From positions 186,001 to 250,000 of the forward strand of contig NZ_PGFV01000003.1 in NCBI RefSeq assembly GCF_021023135.1: a DNA stretch of 64,000 nucleotides, written 5' to 3'. The first letter of the stretch is position 1. Each line of letters starts with the position of its first letter. Below, in pieces: positions 1 to 7,841 of the stretch. Both the position numbers and the translations under genes were made by a program. Origin of the DNA: Brevibacterium sp. CCUG 69071 (GTDB taxonomy: Bacteria > Actinomycetota > Actinomycetes > Actinomycetales > Brevibacteriaceae). The notes below the pieces were generated by a model. That model had not been told where the DNA came from. It saw nothing but the letters and a program-made list of their open reading frames with translations, and ran no database searches.

Positions 1-295
1 TGAGCCCGAATGCGCTCGTGGCGACCTCGATGCGCCCGGATTCGACCGAGAAGACGGCCGGCACCTTGGACTCGGCATGGTGGCGACCGTCGCGGTAGAG
101 GTGGGCCTTCACCTCGCCCGACCCGTGATTCCCCCAGTGAGGGACATCGACGGCGTACTCGGGGCTCGCCGGCGTTGCCGGCAGATAGAACAGGGCGCGA
201 CCGAGCTGCTGCCACCACCGGAACGGCTTCAACGGTCGACCGGTACCGGGCTGGACGCGCTTGGCAGCACGACGGGTCTTCCACTCAGAGAACAT
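1..295 (-). CDS. Hypothetical protein, N-terminal part (runs off the left edge)
   Basis: The first 98 residues of a protein whose gene leaves the window at base 1. It starts at an ATG at 295 and stays open to the edge. The N-terminus is basic and aromatic (begins MFSEWKTRRAAKR), with no clear signal peptide or long membrane segment in the visible part. I do not recognise the family. It is transcribed away from the TetR gene at 395, and the 99-bp gap between them holds two palindromes, so it is a plausible target of that repressor. That link is inference; codon use looks like the neighbours. Confidence 0.6.
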   Translation of the reverse strand, partial: MFSEWKTRRAAKRVQPGTGRPLKPFRWWQQLGRALFYLPATPASPEYAVDVPHWGNHGSGEVKAHLYRDGRHHAESKVPAVFSVESGRIEVATSAFGL

Positions 296-324
296 CGTTT
301 TCCTCGGTCGAACTCAGATTTTTG

Positions 325-378
325 ATACACCGTATTGATTCGCTTCGCTGATAGAATAGCACGATGTATCAGAAATAC
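325..378. promoter_or_regulatory. Pair of palindromes, probable TetR operators
   Basis: ATAC-ACC-GTAT at 325-335 and GTAT-CAGAA-ATAC at 366-378 are two short inverted repeats built from the same ATAC/GTAT half-site. They sit in the gap between the divergent genes at 295 (minus) and 395 (plus). Such placement is usual for autoregulated TetR repressors. Binding is inferred only. Confidence 0.45.
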
Positions 379-394
379 GGAAGGGCGGTATCTC

Positions 395-1009
395 TTGGTC
401 ACGCAGAACAGACGAGGCCGATCGTCACGCAGCCGCGTCGTCGAAGCCGCAGTCACCATGTTCGGCGAGGATCCGGCCGCCCCGCTGAGCGTGCGGGCCG
501 TGGCGGCGCGAGCGGACGTCAGCGTCGGTTCGCTGAGATATCACTTTCCCACTCAGTTCGCGCTGAAGTCGGAAGTGATGAAGGTCGTCTACGACACCGT
601 GGCCTCGGATGATCCGATCCATGACCGGTCACTGCCTGCGGGCGAGAGGCTGCTGGCCTGCCTGCGTCAGGTGCTCGCGCCGATGGGAACGGGAGCAGAC
701 GCCCGGAAGGCGTTCGAGACACTGGTGCGCACATTCATCGACCCTGAACCGAGCGCCGAGGTCGAAGAGTCCTACCGGGCGATGATGGAGAGTGGTCGCC
801 TCCGCGTCGAACATTGGCTCAGTGTGCTCGCCGAAGAGGGGTACCTGGCAGAATCCGAGGTCGCCGCCTCGGCCCGCCTCCTCAACACGGTCCTCGACGG
901 GCTCTCGCTCAGACGCGCCTTGCCGGGGACCGGCGACATCCTCGCCGCCGAGACGCAGGTCCTCCGCCATGCCGTCGAATCGGCCCTGGGGCCGAACGCC
1001 TGGGGCTGA
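395..1009 (+). CDS. TetR/AcrR family transcriptional regulator
   Basis: A 204-residue TetR-type repressor. The N-terminal helix-turn-helix is visible at about residues 12-55 (VVEAAVTMFGEDP, then RAVAARADVSVGSLRYHF), followed by a variable helical ligand domain. A longer reading from 335 is possible, but the TTG at 395 puts the HTH at the usual distance from the N-terminus and has a purine-rich stretch (GGAAGGGCGG) a few bases upstream. The longer version would also overlap the palindromes. It probably controls itself and the divergent gene to its left; the ligand is unknown. A hairpin at 1031 follows. Confidence 0.85.
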   Translation: MVTQNRRGRSSRSRVVEAAVTMFGEDPAAPLSVRAVAARADVSVGSLRYHFPTQFALKSEVMKVVYDTVASDDPIHDRSLPAGERLLACLRQVLAPMGTGADARKAFETLVRTFIDPEPSAEVEESYRAMMESGRLRVEHWLSVLAEEGYLAESEVAASARLLNTVLDGLSLRRALPGTGDILAAETQVLRHAVESALGPNAWG

Positions 1010-1030
1010 ATCGCCGCAGCTGCGTCAGAA

Positions 1031-1052
1031 CCAGCGGTCTCCCCACCGCTGG
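1031..1052 (+). terminator. Hairpin after the TetR gene
   Basis: CCAGCGGT and ACCGCTGG form a perfect 8-bp stem with a 6-nt loop, 21 nt after the TetR stop codon. There is no T-run, as is common in high-GC actinobacteria. Confidence 0.45.
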
Positions 1053-1081
1053 CACAGGCGACCACCATGGCCGTTGCGGCC

Positions 1082-1098
1082 GTTCCACATCATGGATC
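1082..1098 (+). promoter_or_regulatory. IclR-type operator upstream of the first iclR gene
   Basis: GTTCCA-CATCA-TGGATC is a 17-bp pseudo-palindrome. The identical 17-mer occurs at 59154-59170 beside the paralogous iclR gene, and a 15/17 match lies at 10732-10748 before the thiolase/TRAP operon. Here it ends 4 nt before a weak -35 (TTCTCC, 1103-1108), with 17 bp to the -10 GATAAT (1126-1131). The spacing to the -35 box is the same as at 10732, which suggests activation or autoregulation by IclR. Confidence 0.65.
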
Positions 1099-1137
1099 GC
1101 GCTTCTCCCGGGCGCTGACTCCCCGGATAATCGGGAC

Positions 1138-2043
1138 ATGGGCAATGGAGCTGAACGGACAGATCTCGACCGGGTGAGGATGCGCGGGAGGATCGTGCGC
1201 CGTTCCGCATCGTTCAACGTCGCTCATGCCGTCGATGATCTCGATCCCGGTACCGGCGCTCAGAGCATCCAGCGCGCACTCTCTCTGCTCAACCTCGTCG
1301 GCCTCATCGCCAGCGAGCATTCCGACGGGGCACCCCTCAACGAGATCGCCGCGATCAGCGGTCGCCCGAAGGCCAGCATCCACCGCATGCTCCACGCCCT
1401 CATCGCGATGGGCTATGTCGAACGCAGCGAGGACGGCGGATACCGCCTCGGTGTGCAGTCTCAGATCCTCGGCCAGCTTGCGCGAACATCCGTCGACCCA
1501 TTGGTCGCCGAAGCCGAGTCGAGCCTGCTCCGTCTCGCCGACCTCACCCAGGACACCATCTTCCTCACCCTGCGCACCGGCAGCTATTCGATCTGTGCGC
1601 GGAGAGAGGACGGTTTCGGTGAGATCTTCAACAACGCCCTGTCGGTCGGCGATCGTCATCCTCTGGGCATCGGCGCTGGCAGCCTGGCGATCATGTCCCA
1701 GCTCACCGACGCCGAGGTGGACGCCTCCTTCGACGCCAACGCCCGGATCATCGTCGAACGGTATCCCCATACCTCGGTTCCCGCGCTCAGGGCAATCGTC
1801 CGTCGGGGCAGGCACGACGGATTCGTCCACAATCCCGGTCTCTTCGCCCAAGGCTCCTGGGCGATCGGCGTGCCGATCAGAGTCCCCGGCGAAAAGCCCC
1901 GTGCCGCTCTGTCCGTGGCGAGCATCGAGGAGAGGATGAGCGGCACCCGAGTCTTCGAGCTCGCGCAGCTGCTCCATCACGAGGCGACTGTGATCGTCGA
2001 TGCCCTGACCGCAGACCCTCAGCAGACCGGTGACGAAACGTGA
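1138..2043 (+). CDS. IclR family transcriptional regulator
   Basis: A 301-residue IclR regulator: winged helix at about residues 40-100 ([15 protein letters not shown]; recognition helix around SGRPKASIHRML), then the GAF-like effector domain with the typical [10 protein letters not shown] and [14 protein letters not shown] segments. The ATG at 1138 lies 6 nt after a GATAAT -10 box, so the mRNA is probably leaderless; longer upstream readings lack the family pattern. It is about three-quarters identical, without gaps, to the regulator at 59507. The next gene starts inside its stop codon. Together with the shared operator this points to control of the operon that starts at 10638. Confidence 0.92.
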   Translation: MGNGAERTDLDRVRMRGRIVRRSASFNVAHAVDDLDPGTGAQSIQRALSLLNLVGLIASEHSDGAPLNEIAAISGRPKASIHRMLHALIAMGYVERSEDGGYRLGVQSQILGQLARTSVDPLVAEAESSLLRLADLTQDTIFLTLRTGSYSICARREDGFGEIFNNALSVGDRHPLGIGAGSLAIMSQLTDAEVDASFDANARIIVERYPHTSVPALRAIVRRGRHDGFVHNPGLFAQGSWAIGVPIRVPGEKPRAALSVASIEERMSGTRVFELAQLLHHEATVIVDALTADPQQTGDET

Positions 2044-2972
2044 GCGAAGTGCGAGGACCCAGCGCTGCAACATCGACCCGGATTCCCGACTACCCTCTCG
2101 ACCGCCCCGGCGAGCCCGTCATCCACGCGGGGCCTCGGCAGTCGCCGAGGATCGTATCGGTACCCTCCGACAACACGGTGCATGAGATCGAACTCGCAGA
2201 GGGACGCGATCTCTTCGGGGCCCTGACCGGATGCCTCGATTCCTCCGGGACGCAGGGCCTCATGGTGGAGTTCCGCAGCGGCGAGTTCGGACGGACCACC
2301 TATGTCCACCCGGCCTATGGTCCCGACGCCGCGCATCCGATGTCCTTCACCGACCACATCGACGTCGCCGGTCCGAACCGGCTGCGCCGCGCCTCGGCGA
2401 CGGTGGGGACGAAGGACGGCGCCCCGTTCGCCCACATCCACGCCTCGTGGACGGACGCCGGCGGGCAGGTCAGGGGCGGCCATCTGCTGCCCGGGACTCT
2501 CGTCGGGCCGGCAGGCCTAAATCTGCAGGTGAACGCTCTTGCCGATGCGCGGCTGCTCAGCCAGGTCGATCCCGAAACCGGCTTCTCGGCCTTCGCCCCA
2601 CAACCCGCACAGTCAACGCCCGCACAGGTGGCCGACTCCCCCGACGCCGTGGTCTCCCGGGTCCGCCCCGGCGAGATCCTCGACGAGGCGGTCATCGCCG
2701 TCTGCCGGACGGCGGGATTCGCCTCCGCCGAGGTGTCTGCGAGCCTGGGCAGCACTACCGGCGCGGTGTTGGTCGACGGCACCGCGCCGTGGCCGGCCGT
2801 GGAGTTCACCCACCTGGCCGGGACCGTGTCCGGAGCCGACGGCGACGATCCGCAGCTGCGATTGGAGGCCGAGGTCGTCGATGTCGACGGCGTGGTCCAC
2901 AGCGGAGAGCTCGCACCGGGCGCGAATCCGGTGGCCGTGACCTTCGAACTCTTCGTCCGCCGCCTCGGCTGA
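2040..2972 (+). CDS. PPC (DUF296)-domain protein co-expressed with IclR
   Basis: A 310-residue protein starting at a GTG that overlaps the iclR stop (GTGA), so the two are translationally coupled. It looks like two PPC/DUF296-type units in tandem: the first contains FAHIHASWTD followed by GGHLLPGTLVGP, close to the H-x-H...GGH pattern of the family; the second (from about residue 210) starts RVRPGEILDEAV and ends in a divergent copy. The family occurs in bacterial proteins of poorly known role, often metal- or DNA-associated. Coupling to a regulator of a catabolic operon suggests a sensory or accessory task. No enzyme activity is assigned. Confidence 0.7.
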   Translation: MSEVRGPSAATSTRIPDYPLDRPGEPVIHAGPRQSPRIVSVPSDNTVHEIELAEGRDLFGALTGCLDSSGTQGLMVEFRSGEFGRTTYVHPAYGPDAAHPMSFTDHIDVAGPNRLRRASATVGTKDGAPFAHIHASWTDAGGQVRGGHLLPGTLVGPAGLNLQVNALADARLLSQVDPETGFSAFAPQPAQSTPAQVADSPDAVVSRVRPGEILDEAVIAVCRTAGFASAEVSASLGSTTGAVLVDGTAPWPAVEFTHLAGTVSGADGDDPQLRLEAEVVDVDGVVHSGELAPGANPVAVTFELFVRRLG

Positions 2973-3001
2973 CCAGACTCACGGCACTGACCAGACTCAC
3001 G
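2969..3001 (+). repeat. Short tandem repeat after the PPC gene
   Basis: CTGACCAGACTCACG occurs at 2969-2983 and again at 2987-3001, an 18-bp repeat period, with a third degenerate unit after it. It lies between the convergent PPC gene and SDR gene. Confidence 0.7.
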
Positions 3002-3014
3002 ACGCTGGCCGCCC

Positions 3015-3782
3015 TCAGGACATCACTGCCCCGCCGTCGATGCGGAGGATCTGCCCGGTCGTGAACGACGCACCCGGGCTGGCCAGGTAGGCGACCGCCT
3101 CGGCGATCTCGCTCGGCGTTCCCATCCGGTCGATGGCCTGGCCCGAAGTGTCGTAGGACTGACCGACGGTGAGGGCGGATTCCACCGGGCCTGGTGCCAC
3201 CGAATTGCAGCGGATGCCCCGGCGGCCGTATTCCTTCGCCACCCATTTGGTCAGGGCGATGATTCCGCCCTTGCTCGCGGCATAGGCGGGTCCGGACCGG
3301 GCTCCCGCATCACCCTCGGACACGGCACCGCCGTTGATTCCCGAGATCGAGGAGATGTTGATGATCGCGCCCGCTTGAGCATCGAGCATATGCGGATGCA
3401 CGGCGGCCTTGATGAAGTTGAAGGTCCCGCCGAGGTTGGTGTCGAGGTCACGCTGCCACTGCTCGGCCGTGATCTCGTCGATGCCGATGCGCGCCGCCGT
3501 GCCGGCATTGTTGACGAGCACATCGATGCTTCCGAATTCCGCCACGAAAGAGGCGACGGCCCCGGTGACCGCCTCGGCGTCTCTGACATCGAGTTCGTAG
3601 CCGGCGAACGATTGGTTCGGGAACTGTGCGGTCAGGCTCTCGGCCGCAGCCTCGGCGCCTTTGAGGTCGACGATGCCGACCGAGGCGCCGCGAACCGCCA
3701 GCGCCGAGGCGATGGCCAGACCGATGCCCTGGGCAGCACCCGTGACGAGGACCGAGGTGTTCGCAAGCAGATAGGGTTCCAT
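3015..3782 (-). CDS. SDR family NAD(P)-dependent oxidoreductase
   Basis: A 255-residue classical short-chain dehydrogenase. TGAAQGIG at about residues 14-21 binds the cofactor, NNAG near residue 90 is present, and the catalytic Ser (NISSISG) and YAASK are intact. An Asp after the second strand (GIVDLKG) suggests NAD preference. AGGAGAATC precedes the ATG at 3782. It follows the TRAP permease genes by about 80 nt and is the last gene of the minus-strand operon, so it probably oxidises or reduces an alcohol/ketone intermediate of the imported compound. The substrate is unknown. Confidence 0.9.
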   Translation of the reverse strand: MEPYLLANTSVLVTGAAQGIGLAIASALAVRGASVGIVDLKGAEAAAESLTAQFPNQSFAGYELDVRDAEAVTGAVASFVAEFGSIDVLVNNAGTAARIGIDEITAEQWQRDLDTNLGGTFNFIKAAVHPHMLDAQAGAIINISSISGINGGAVSEGDAGARSGPAYAASKGGIIALTKWVAKEYGRRGIRCNSVAPGPVESALTVGQSYDTSGQAIDRMGTPSEIAEAVAYLASPGASFTTGQILRIDGGAVMS

Positions 3783-3865
3783 GATTCTCCTGATCGAGAT
3801 TGTAGGGCGGGTCGGGTGGTAATCGTGATGACCCGAAATCGGATAGGGGTCGGGGCGGGCGTCGC

Positions 3866-5368
3866 CTACCCCACGCCGAGGATGTCAGGCAGCCAGTTCG
3901 AGATCGCCGGAATATAGGTGATGAGCAGCAGGGCGATGATCGCGCAGATGAGGAACGGCAGGATTCCCCGCACGACATCTTCGAGCCTCGCCTTTCCGAT
4001 CCCGGCACCCACATAGAGGTTGAGCCCCACCGGTGGAGTGAACAGGCCGATGGCGAGGTTGACGGTCATGAATACGCCGATCGTCGTCATGTCCACCCCG
4101 ACGCCGATCAGAATGGGCACGAGGATCGGAATGAAGAGGTAGAAGGCGCTGATCGCGTCGACGAATGCTCCGACGATGAGGAGGATGATCGTGATCACCG
4201 CGAGGATGACGAACTTGTTGTCGGTGACTCCGAGTACCGCCGTCGACACCCGGTCGGCCACGCCTTCGACGGTGATGACATAGGAGAACAGGCTGGCCAC
4301 CCCGACGATGAACATGATCACCGCGGTCGAGACACCTGACTCGAGGAACACCTTCGGCAGATCGGTCCACTTGAGTTCGCGGTAGACGAAGATGCCGACG
4401 GCCAGCGCGAACACGGAGGCCACGGCACCCGCCTCGGTGGGTGTGAAGATCCCGCCGTAGATGCCGCCGAGGATGATGACGGGAATGAGCAGACCCGGGA
4501 TCGCCTTGACCAGCAGACTGAGGAATTCAGCGAGTCCCCCGTTCGGGTCGACGGTGTCCGTCGGAGCCGGGACCGGCCCGTCACCGCTGCCGACGCCACT
4601 GCTGCTGCCGGGGTGAGCTGTGCCGCCCGGTCCCGCCGAGGTGAGGGTCCGTGTCCCGGACGTCCCCGCCGAGGCGGTCGCCCCGGCCGACGCTGCGTTC
4701 GCCTCGGCGCCGGTGGTCTCCGACCGCGACCCGCGCCCGGACTTCACCGGCAGACCGGCCAGGTCACGGACCCGGGGCACGAAGAAGGCGGCGATGAAGA
4801 ACGCCGCAGCCATGATGATGCCCGGCACGATGCCGGCGATGAAGAGCCGCGAGATCGAGATCGACCCGTATTCGGAGGCGACGACGGCGAAGATGATGAA
4901 CGCGATCGACGGCGGCACCACGATGCCCATCGAACCGGAGGCGGCGACGAGGGAGATGGCGTGCTTCTTCGCATAGCCGTTGCGGACCAGCGCCGGGATG
5001 AGGATCGCACCGATCGCGGCCACCGTGGCCGGCCCCGATCCGGAGATGGCGGAGAAGAAGAAGGCGGAGATGATCGTCACCGCCGCCAGACCGTGGCTGA
5101 ATCGTCCGAAGACGATGAAGGCGAGGTCGATGAGTCGCTGCGAGATGCCGGTGTACTGCATGATGATGCCCGCGAGGACGAAGAACGGGATCGCGAGCAG
5201 GGTGCCCGAACTCATCGACGGGAACATGACCGAGGGCACGACGTCGAGCACCTGCAGCCCGTCGGTGGTGATGAGCACGGTGACTGCGGACAGCCCGAGG
5301 GAGAACGCCACCGGGATGCCGAGGGCGAGGAACAGGAAGAAGCTTCCGAACAGCAGCAGCTCGATCAT
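3866..5368 (-). CDS. dctM: TRAP transporter large permease (DctM type)
   Basis: A 500-residue integral membrane protein of the TRAP large-subunit family, which moves organic acids across the cytoplasmic membrane with DctQ and a binding protein. Hallmarks are FFFSAISGSGPATVAAIG and GIVVPPS in the first half and GLFTPPVGLNLYVG near the end. The family is usually about 430 residues; the excess is a low-complexity insertion at about residues 208-277 (Ala/Gly/Ser/Thr/Pro-rich) between the two membrane halves, probably a loop. Its ATG overlaps the dctQ stop (ATGA). The substrate cannot be read from sequence; the neighbours suggest a carboxylate that is then CoA-activated. Confidence 0.92.
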   Translation of the reverse strand: MIELLLFGSFFLFLALGIPVAFSLGLSAVTVLITTDGLQVLDVVPSVMFPSMSSGTLLAIPFFVLAGIIMQYTGISQRLIDLAFIVFGRFSHGLAAVTIISAFFFSAISGSGPATVAAIGAILIPALVRNGYAKKHAISLVAASGSMGIVVPPSIAFIIFAVVASEYGSISISRLFIAGIVPGIIMAAAFFIAAFFVPRVRDLAGLPVKSGRGSRSETTGAEANAASAGATASAGTSGTRTLTSAGPGGTAHPGSSSGVGSGDGPVPAPTDTVDPNGGLAEFLSLLVKAIPGLLIPVIILGGIYGGIFTPTEAGAVASVFALAVGIFVYRELKWTDLPKVFLESGVSTAVIMFIVGVASLFSYVITVEGVADRVSTAVLGVTDNKFVILAVITIILLIVGAFVDAISAFYLFIPILVPILIGVGVDMTTIGVFMTVNLAIGLFTPPVGLNLYVGAGIGKARLEDVVRGILPFLICAIIALLLITYIPAISNWLPDILGVG

Positions 5369-5898
5369 GCGCGGTCTCCTTGTTCGTCGATGACCGGTGA
5401 GGCCTCCTGTGCAAGCCGCTCAGCGACCGCCTCGGCGGAGGTGTCCTGGTGGAGCGATTCTCGGGCGGCCTGGATGCTGCGGATGATTCCGAGCAGCCCG
5501 GCCAGCGGAATCGAGAGGGTGAACAGCCACTGCGGGATGCCCAGCGACGGCGTCGCCCGCCCGCGGATCGCCTGATTGATCATCATCTCCCCGCCCCAGA
5601 TGAGCAGCACGGCGAGGAAGACGATCATCAGCGCAGTGCTGACCAGGATCAGGGTGCGTCGAGTCGTGGCCTTCGCATTCTCCACCAGGTAGGTGAAGCC
5701 CAGATGCGCGCCGAGGCGGATTCCGACGACCGCTCCCATCATCGTGAGGACGACGAGGAGGTTGATCGTGATCTCCTCGGTGAAGGCCAGCGAGGACTGG
5801 AAGATGTAGCGGGAGAGGACATTGATAAAGGTGACGATGACGATCACCATGAACGACAGGATCACGACCCAGTCTTCGAACCATCTGACGATTCTCAT
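5365..5898 (-). CDS. dctQ: TRAP transporter small permease (DctQ type)
   Basis: A 177-residue membrane protein with four hydrophobic segments (starting near residues 9, 46, 89 and 129), the normal size and layout for the small TRAP subunit. The ATG at 5898 was chosen because it gives the short cytoplasmic N-terminus (MRIVRWFEDWVV) typical of the family and has AAGGACT upstream. It begins 1 nt after the dctP stop codon and overlaps dctM by 4 nt, so the three subunits are made together. Confidence 0.9.
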   Translation of the reverse strand: MRIVRWFEDWVVILSFMVIVIVTFINVLSRYIFQSSLAFTEEITINLLVVLTMMGAVVGIRLGAHLGFTYLVENAKATTRRTLILVSTALMIVFLAVLLIWGGEMMINQAIRGRATPSLGIPQWLFTLSIPLAGLLGIIRSIQAARESLHQDTSAEAVAERLAQEASPVIDEQGDRA

Positions 5899-5899
5899 C

Positions 5900-6937
5900 T
5901 CAGAGTCCTTCCGGAATGAATGCCCGGGACATGTCATCGCCCCAGACCTTGCGGTATTCGCTGTAGATAGGTTTGAGAGCCTCGCGGAACTCATCCTTCT
6001 CCGCATCGCTGAGTTCGTTGACCTCCATGCCGGCGGCTTCGAGCTCCTCGATGAGCTTCGCTTCCCCGTCACGGTTCTTCTGGATCTGGAACTCATTGGC
6101 ATCCGCGGCCAACCGACCGACGAGATCCTGATCCTCCTGACCGAGAGAATCGAAGAGCTTCTCGTTCATGCCGAGGACCAGCGGGTCGTAGGAGTAGTTC
6201 CAGAGCGTGAGGTAGGGCTGGACCTCCTGGAGGTTGGAGGAGTAGATGACGTCGATCGGGTTCTCCTGCCCGTCGATGGCCCCCTGCTGCAGCGCGGTGA
6301 AGACCTCACCGAAGGGCATCGTCGTCGGGTTGGCGCCGAGGGTCCGATAGAGATCGGTGTAGAGACCGAATCCGGGGATGCGGAACTTCAGCCCGTGCAG
6401 ATCTTCCGGAGTGTGGATGGGGCGGTGCGTGTTCGTCAGCTGTCGCATCCCCGATTCCCCGAAGCCGAGGAGGTGGACGCCGCGTTCGGACAGGTAGTCG
6501 GCATAGACTTGGCCGCCCTCACCGGCCAGGGCCTCTTGCCCGTCCTCGACGGAATCGAAGATGAACGGAGCGGTGACCGTGCCGAAGCGCGGGTCGACGC
6601 CGGCGTAGATGATCGGCGAGTTGTACGAGAAGTCCTTCGCCCCATCCATGAGCTGCTCGACTCCGGCGGTGGCCTCACCGGCGGAGAGGCGTTCGCTGAC
6701 GAATACCTTGAGAGTGATCCGGCCGTCGGTCTCCTTCTCGAGGTCGGCGGCGAACTTCTCAGCGGCGAGGTACCACGTGCTCGTCGAGCCCGTAGTCACG
6801 GTCATCTTCCACCGATACCGCTGTTTGCCTTCATCGGTGGTGCCGAAATTCGTCCCGCACCCGCTCAGGGCCAGGACCAGAGCCATCAGCGCGGCCAAAC
6901 AGCCGAGCACAGCTCTCTTCGTCATCGTCGTCGGCAC
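5900..6937 (-). CDS. dctP: TRAP solute-binding lipoprotein (DctP type)
   Basis: A secreted lipoprotein of about 345 residues. A signal peptide ends in the lipobox LALSGC, so the mature protein is anchored outside the membrane as expected in a Gram-positive. The DctP fold is supported by LKFRIPG, the conserved ligand-carboxylate Arg region, and by FTALQQGAIDGQENP. Several starts are possible: ATG 6952, ATG 6940 or GTG 6937. GTG 6937 is preferred because AAGGAGG lies 5 nt before it. It feeds the DctQM permease next to it; the ligand is unknown. Confidence 0.9.
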   Translation of the reverse strand: MPTTMTKRAVLGCLAALMALVLALSGCGTNFGTTDEGKQRYRWKMTVTTGSTSTWYLAAEKFAADLEKETDGRITLKVFVSERLSAGEATAGVEQLMDGAKDFSYNSPIIYAGVDPRFGTVTAPFIFDSVEDGQEALAGEGGQVYADYLSERGVHLLGFGESGMRQLTNTHRPIHTPEDLHGLKFRIPGFGLYTDLYRTLGANPTTMPFGEVFTALQQGAIDGQENPIDVIYSSNLQEVQPYLTLWNYSYDPLVLGMNEKLFDSLGQEDQDLVGRLAADANEFQIQKNRDGEAKLIEELEAAGMEVNELSDAEKDEFREALKPIYSEYRKVWGDDMSRAFIPEGL

Positions 6938-6998
6938 CATTGCCTCCTTCATTCTTCTCTTATCGTCGTGTCACATCAGCGTGCGGTCGTCGGCACAT

Positions 6999-7841
6999 TC
7001 ACCGTTTCGGCAGACCCGCATAGTGGGTCAGTCCCCCATCGACCGGGATCAGGGTGGAATTGATGTAGGCCGCATCGTCGGAGGCGAGGAACACCGCGAG
7101 ACGTGCAATGTCCTCGGGCCTGCCCATCGTTCCGGTCGGCGAGAGCGCATTGCGTTCGGCGAGCATCTCCTCGACCGAGCCGTAGTGGCCGCTGATCGAA
7201 TTGTGGATGAGCGGGGTCTCGATCAGTCCCGGGGCGATCGAGTTCGCACGGATTCCCTCCGCGGCATGCTGGGCTCCGATCACCTTCGTCAGCTCGATGA
7301 GGCCGGCCTTCGACGCCGCATAGGCGGGATAGTCATAGCCCATATAACGCATGCCGCCGACCGAGGAGACGGTGATGATCGAGCCTCCACCGGCCCGCCG
7401 CATGTACGGCAGCGCCTGCTTCATCGCGGCGAACGCCCCGGTGAGGTTGATGTCGAGGGCCTTGGCGAAGGCCGCCGTCTCCAGGGAGTCGAGTCCGCCG
7501 TTGACGACGATGCCGACGTTGTAGTGGAGCACCGTGGGTTCCCCGAGGGTCCGCGCGCAGTGGTCGAAGGCCGCGGCCAGGGAGTCCTCATCCGCGACGT
7601 CGGCGACGGCCGTGGTCACCCGTGATTCCACGTCGCTTGCCTCGCCGAGGCTGTCCGACGTCACCTTCGCCTCGCGTACCACCGCACGTGCGTGCTCGAG
7701 AGCCGTGGGGTCGCGGTCGACGATGCACACCTTCGCATCGGCGGCCAGGAATGCCTGTGCTGCGGCGAACCCGTTGTTGATCTGCCCGTCGGGTGTTCCG
7801 CAGCCGATGGCCATGATGACCTTGCCGTGCAGATCGCTCAT
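6999..7841 (-). CDS. SDR family oxidoreductase with atypical glycine motif
   Basis: A 280-residue short-chain dehydrogenase/reductase. The cofactor motif is unusual (GCGTPDGQINNG rather than TGxxxGxG), and NNAG is replaced by YNVG, but the catalytic Ser region (TVSSVGG) and YAASK are intact, followed by NSIAPGLIETPL. The ATG overlaps the stop of the acyl-CoA ligase (ATGA). It is placed between the ligase and the TRAP genes, so it likely acts on an intermediate of the same pathway, for example a hydroxyacyl or cyclic alcohol. Confidence 0.87.
   Translation of the reverse strand: MSDLHGKVIMAIGCGTPDGQINNGFAAAQAFLAADAKVCIVDRDPTALEHARAVVREAKVTSDSLGEASDVESRVTTAVADVADEDSLAAAFDHCARTLGEPTVLHYNVGIVVNGGLDSLETAAFAKALDINLTGAFAAMKQALPYMRRAGGGSIITVSSVGGMRYMGYDYPAYAASKAGLIELTKVIGAQHAAEGIRANSIAPGLIETPLIHNSISGHYGSVEEMLAERNALSPTGTMGRPEDIARLAVFLASDDAAYINSTLIPVDGGLTHYAGLPKR

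Noticed and set aside
814..1137. N-terminal extension of the first IclR regulator
   Set aside because: It overlaps the TetR gene, the hairpin and the operator/promoter; the collinear paralogue starts at the corresponding later ATG.
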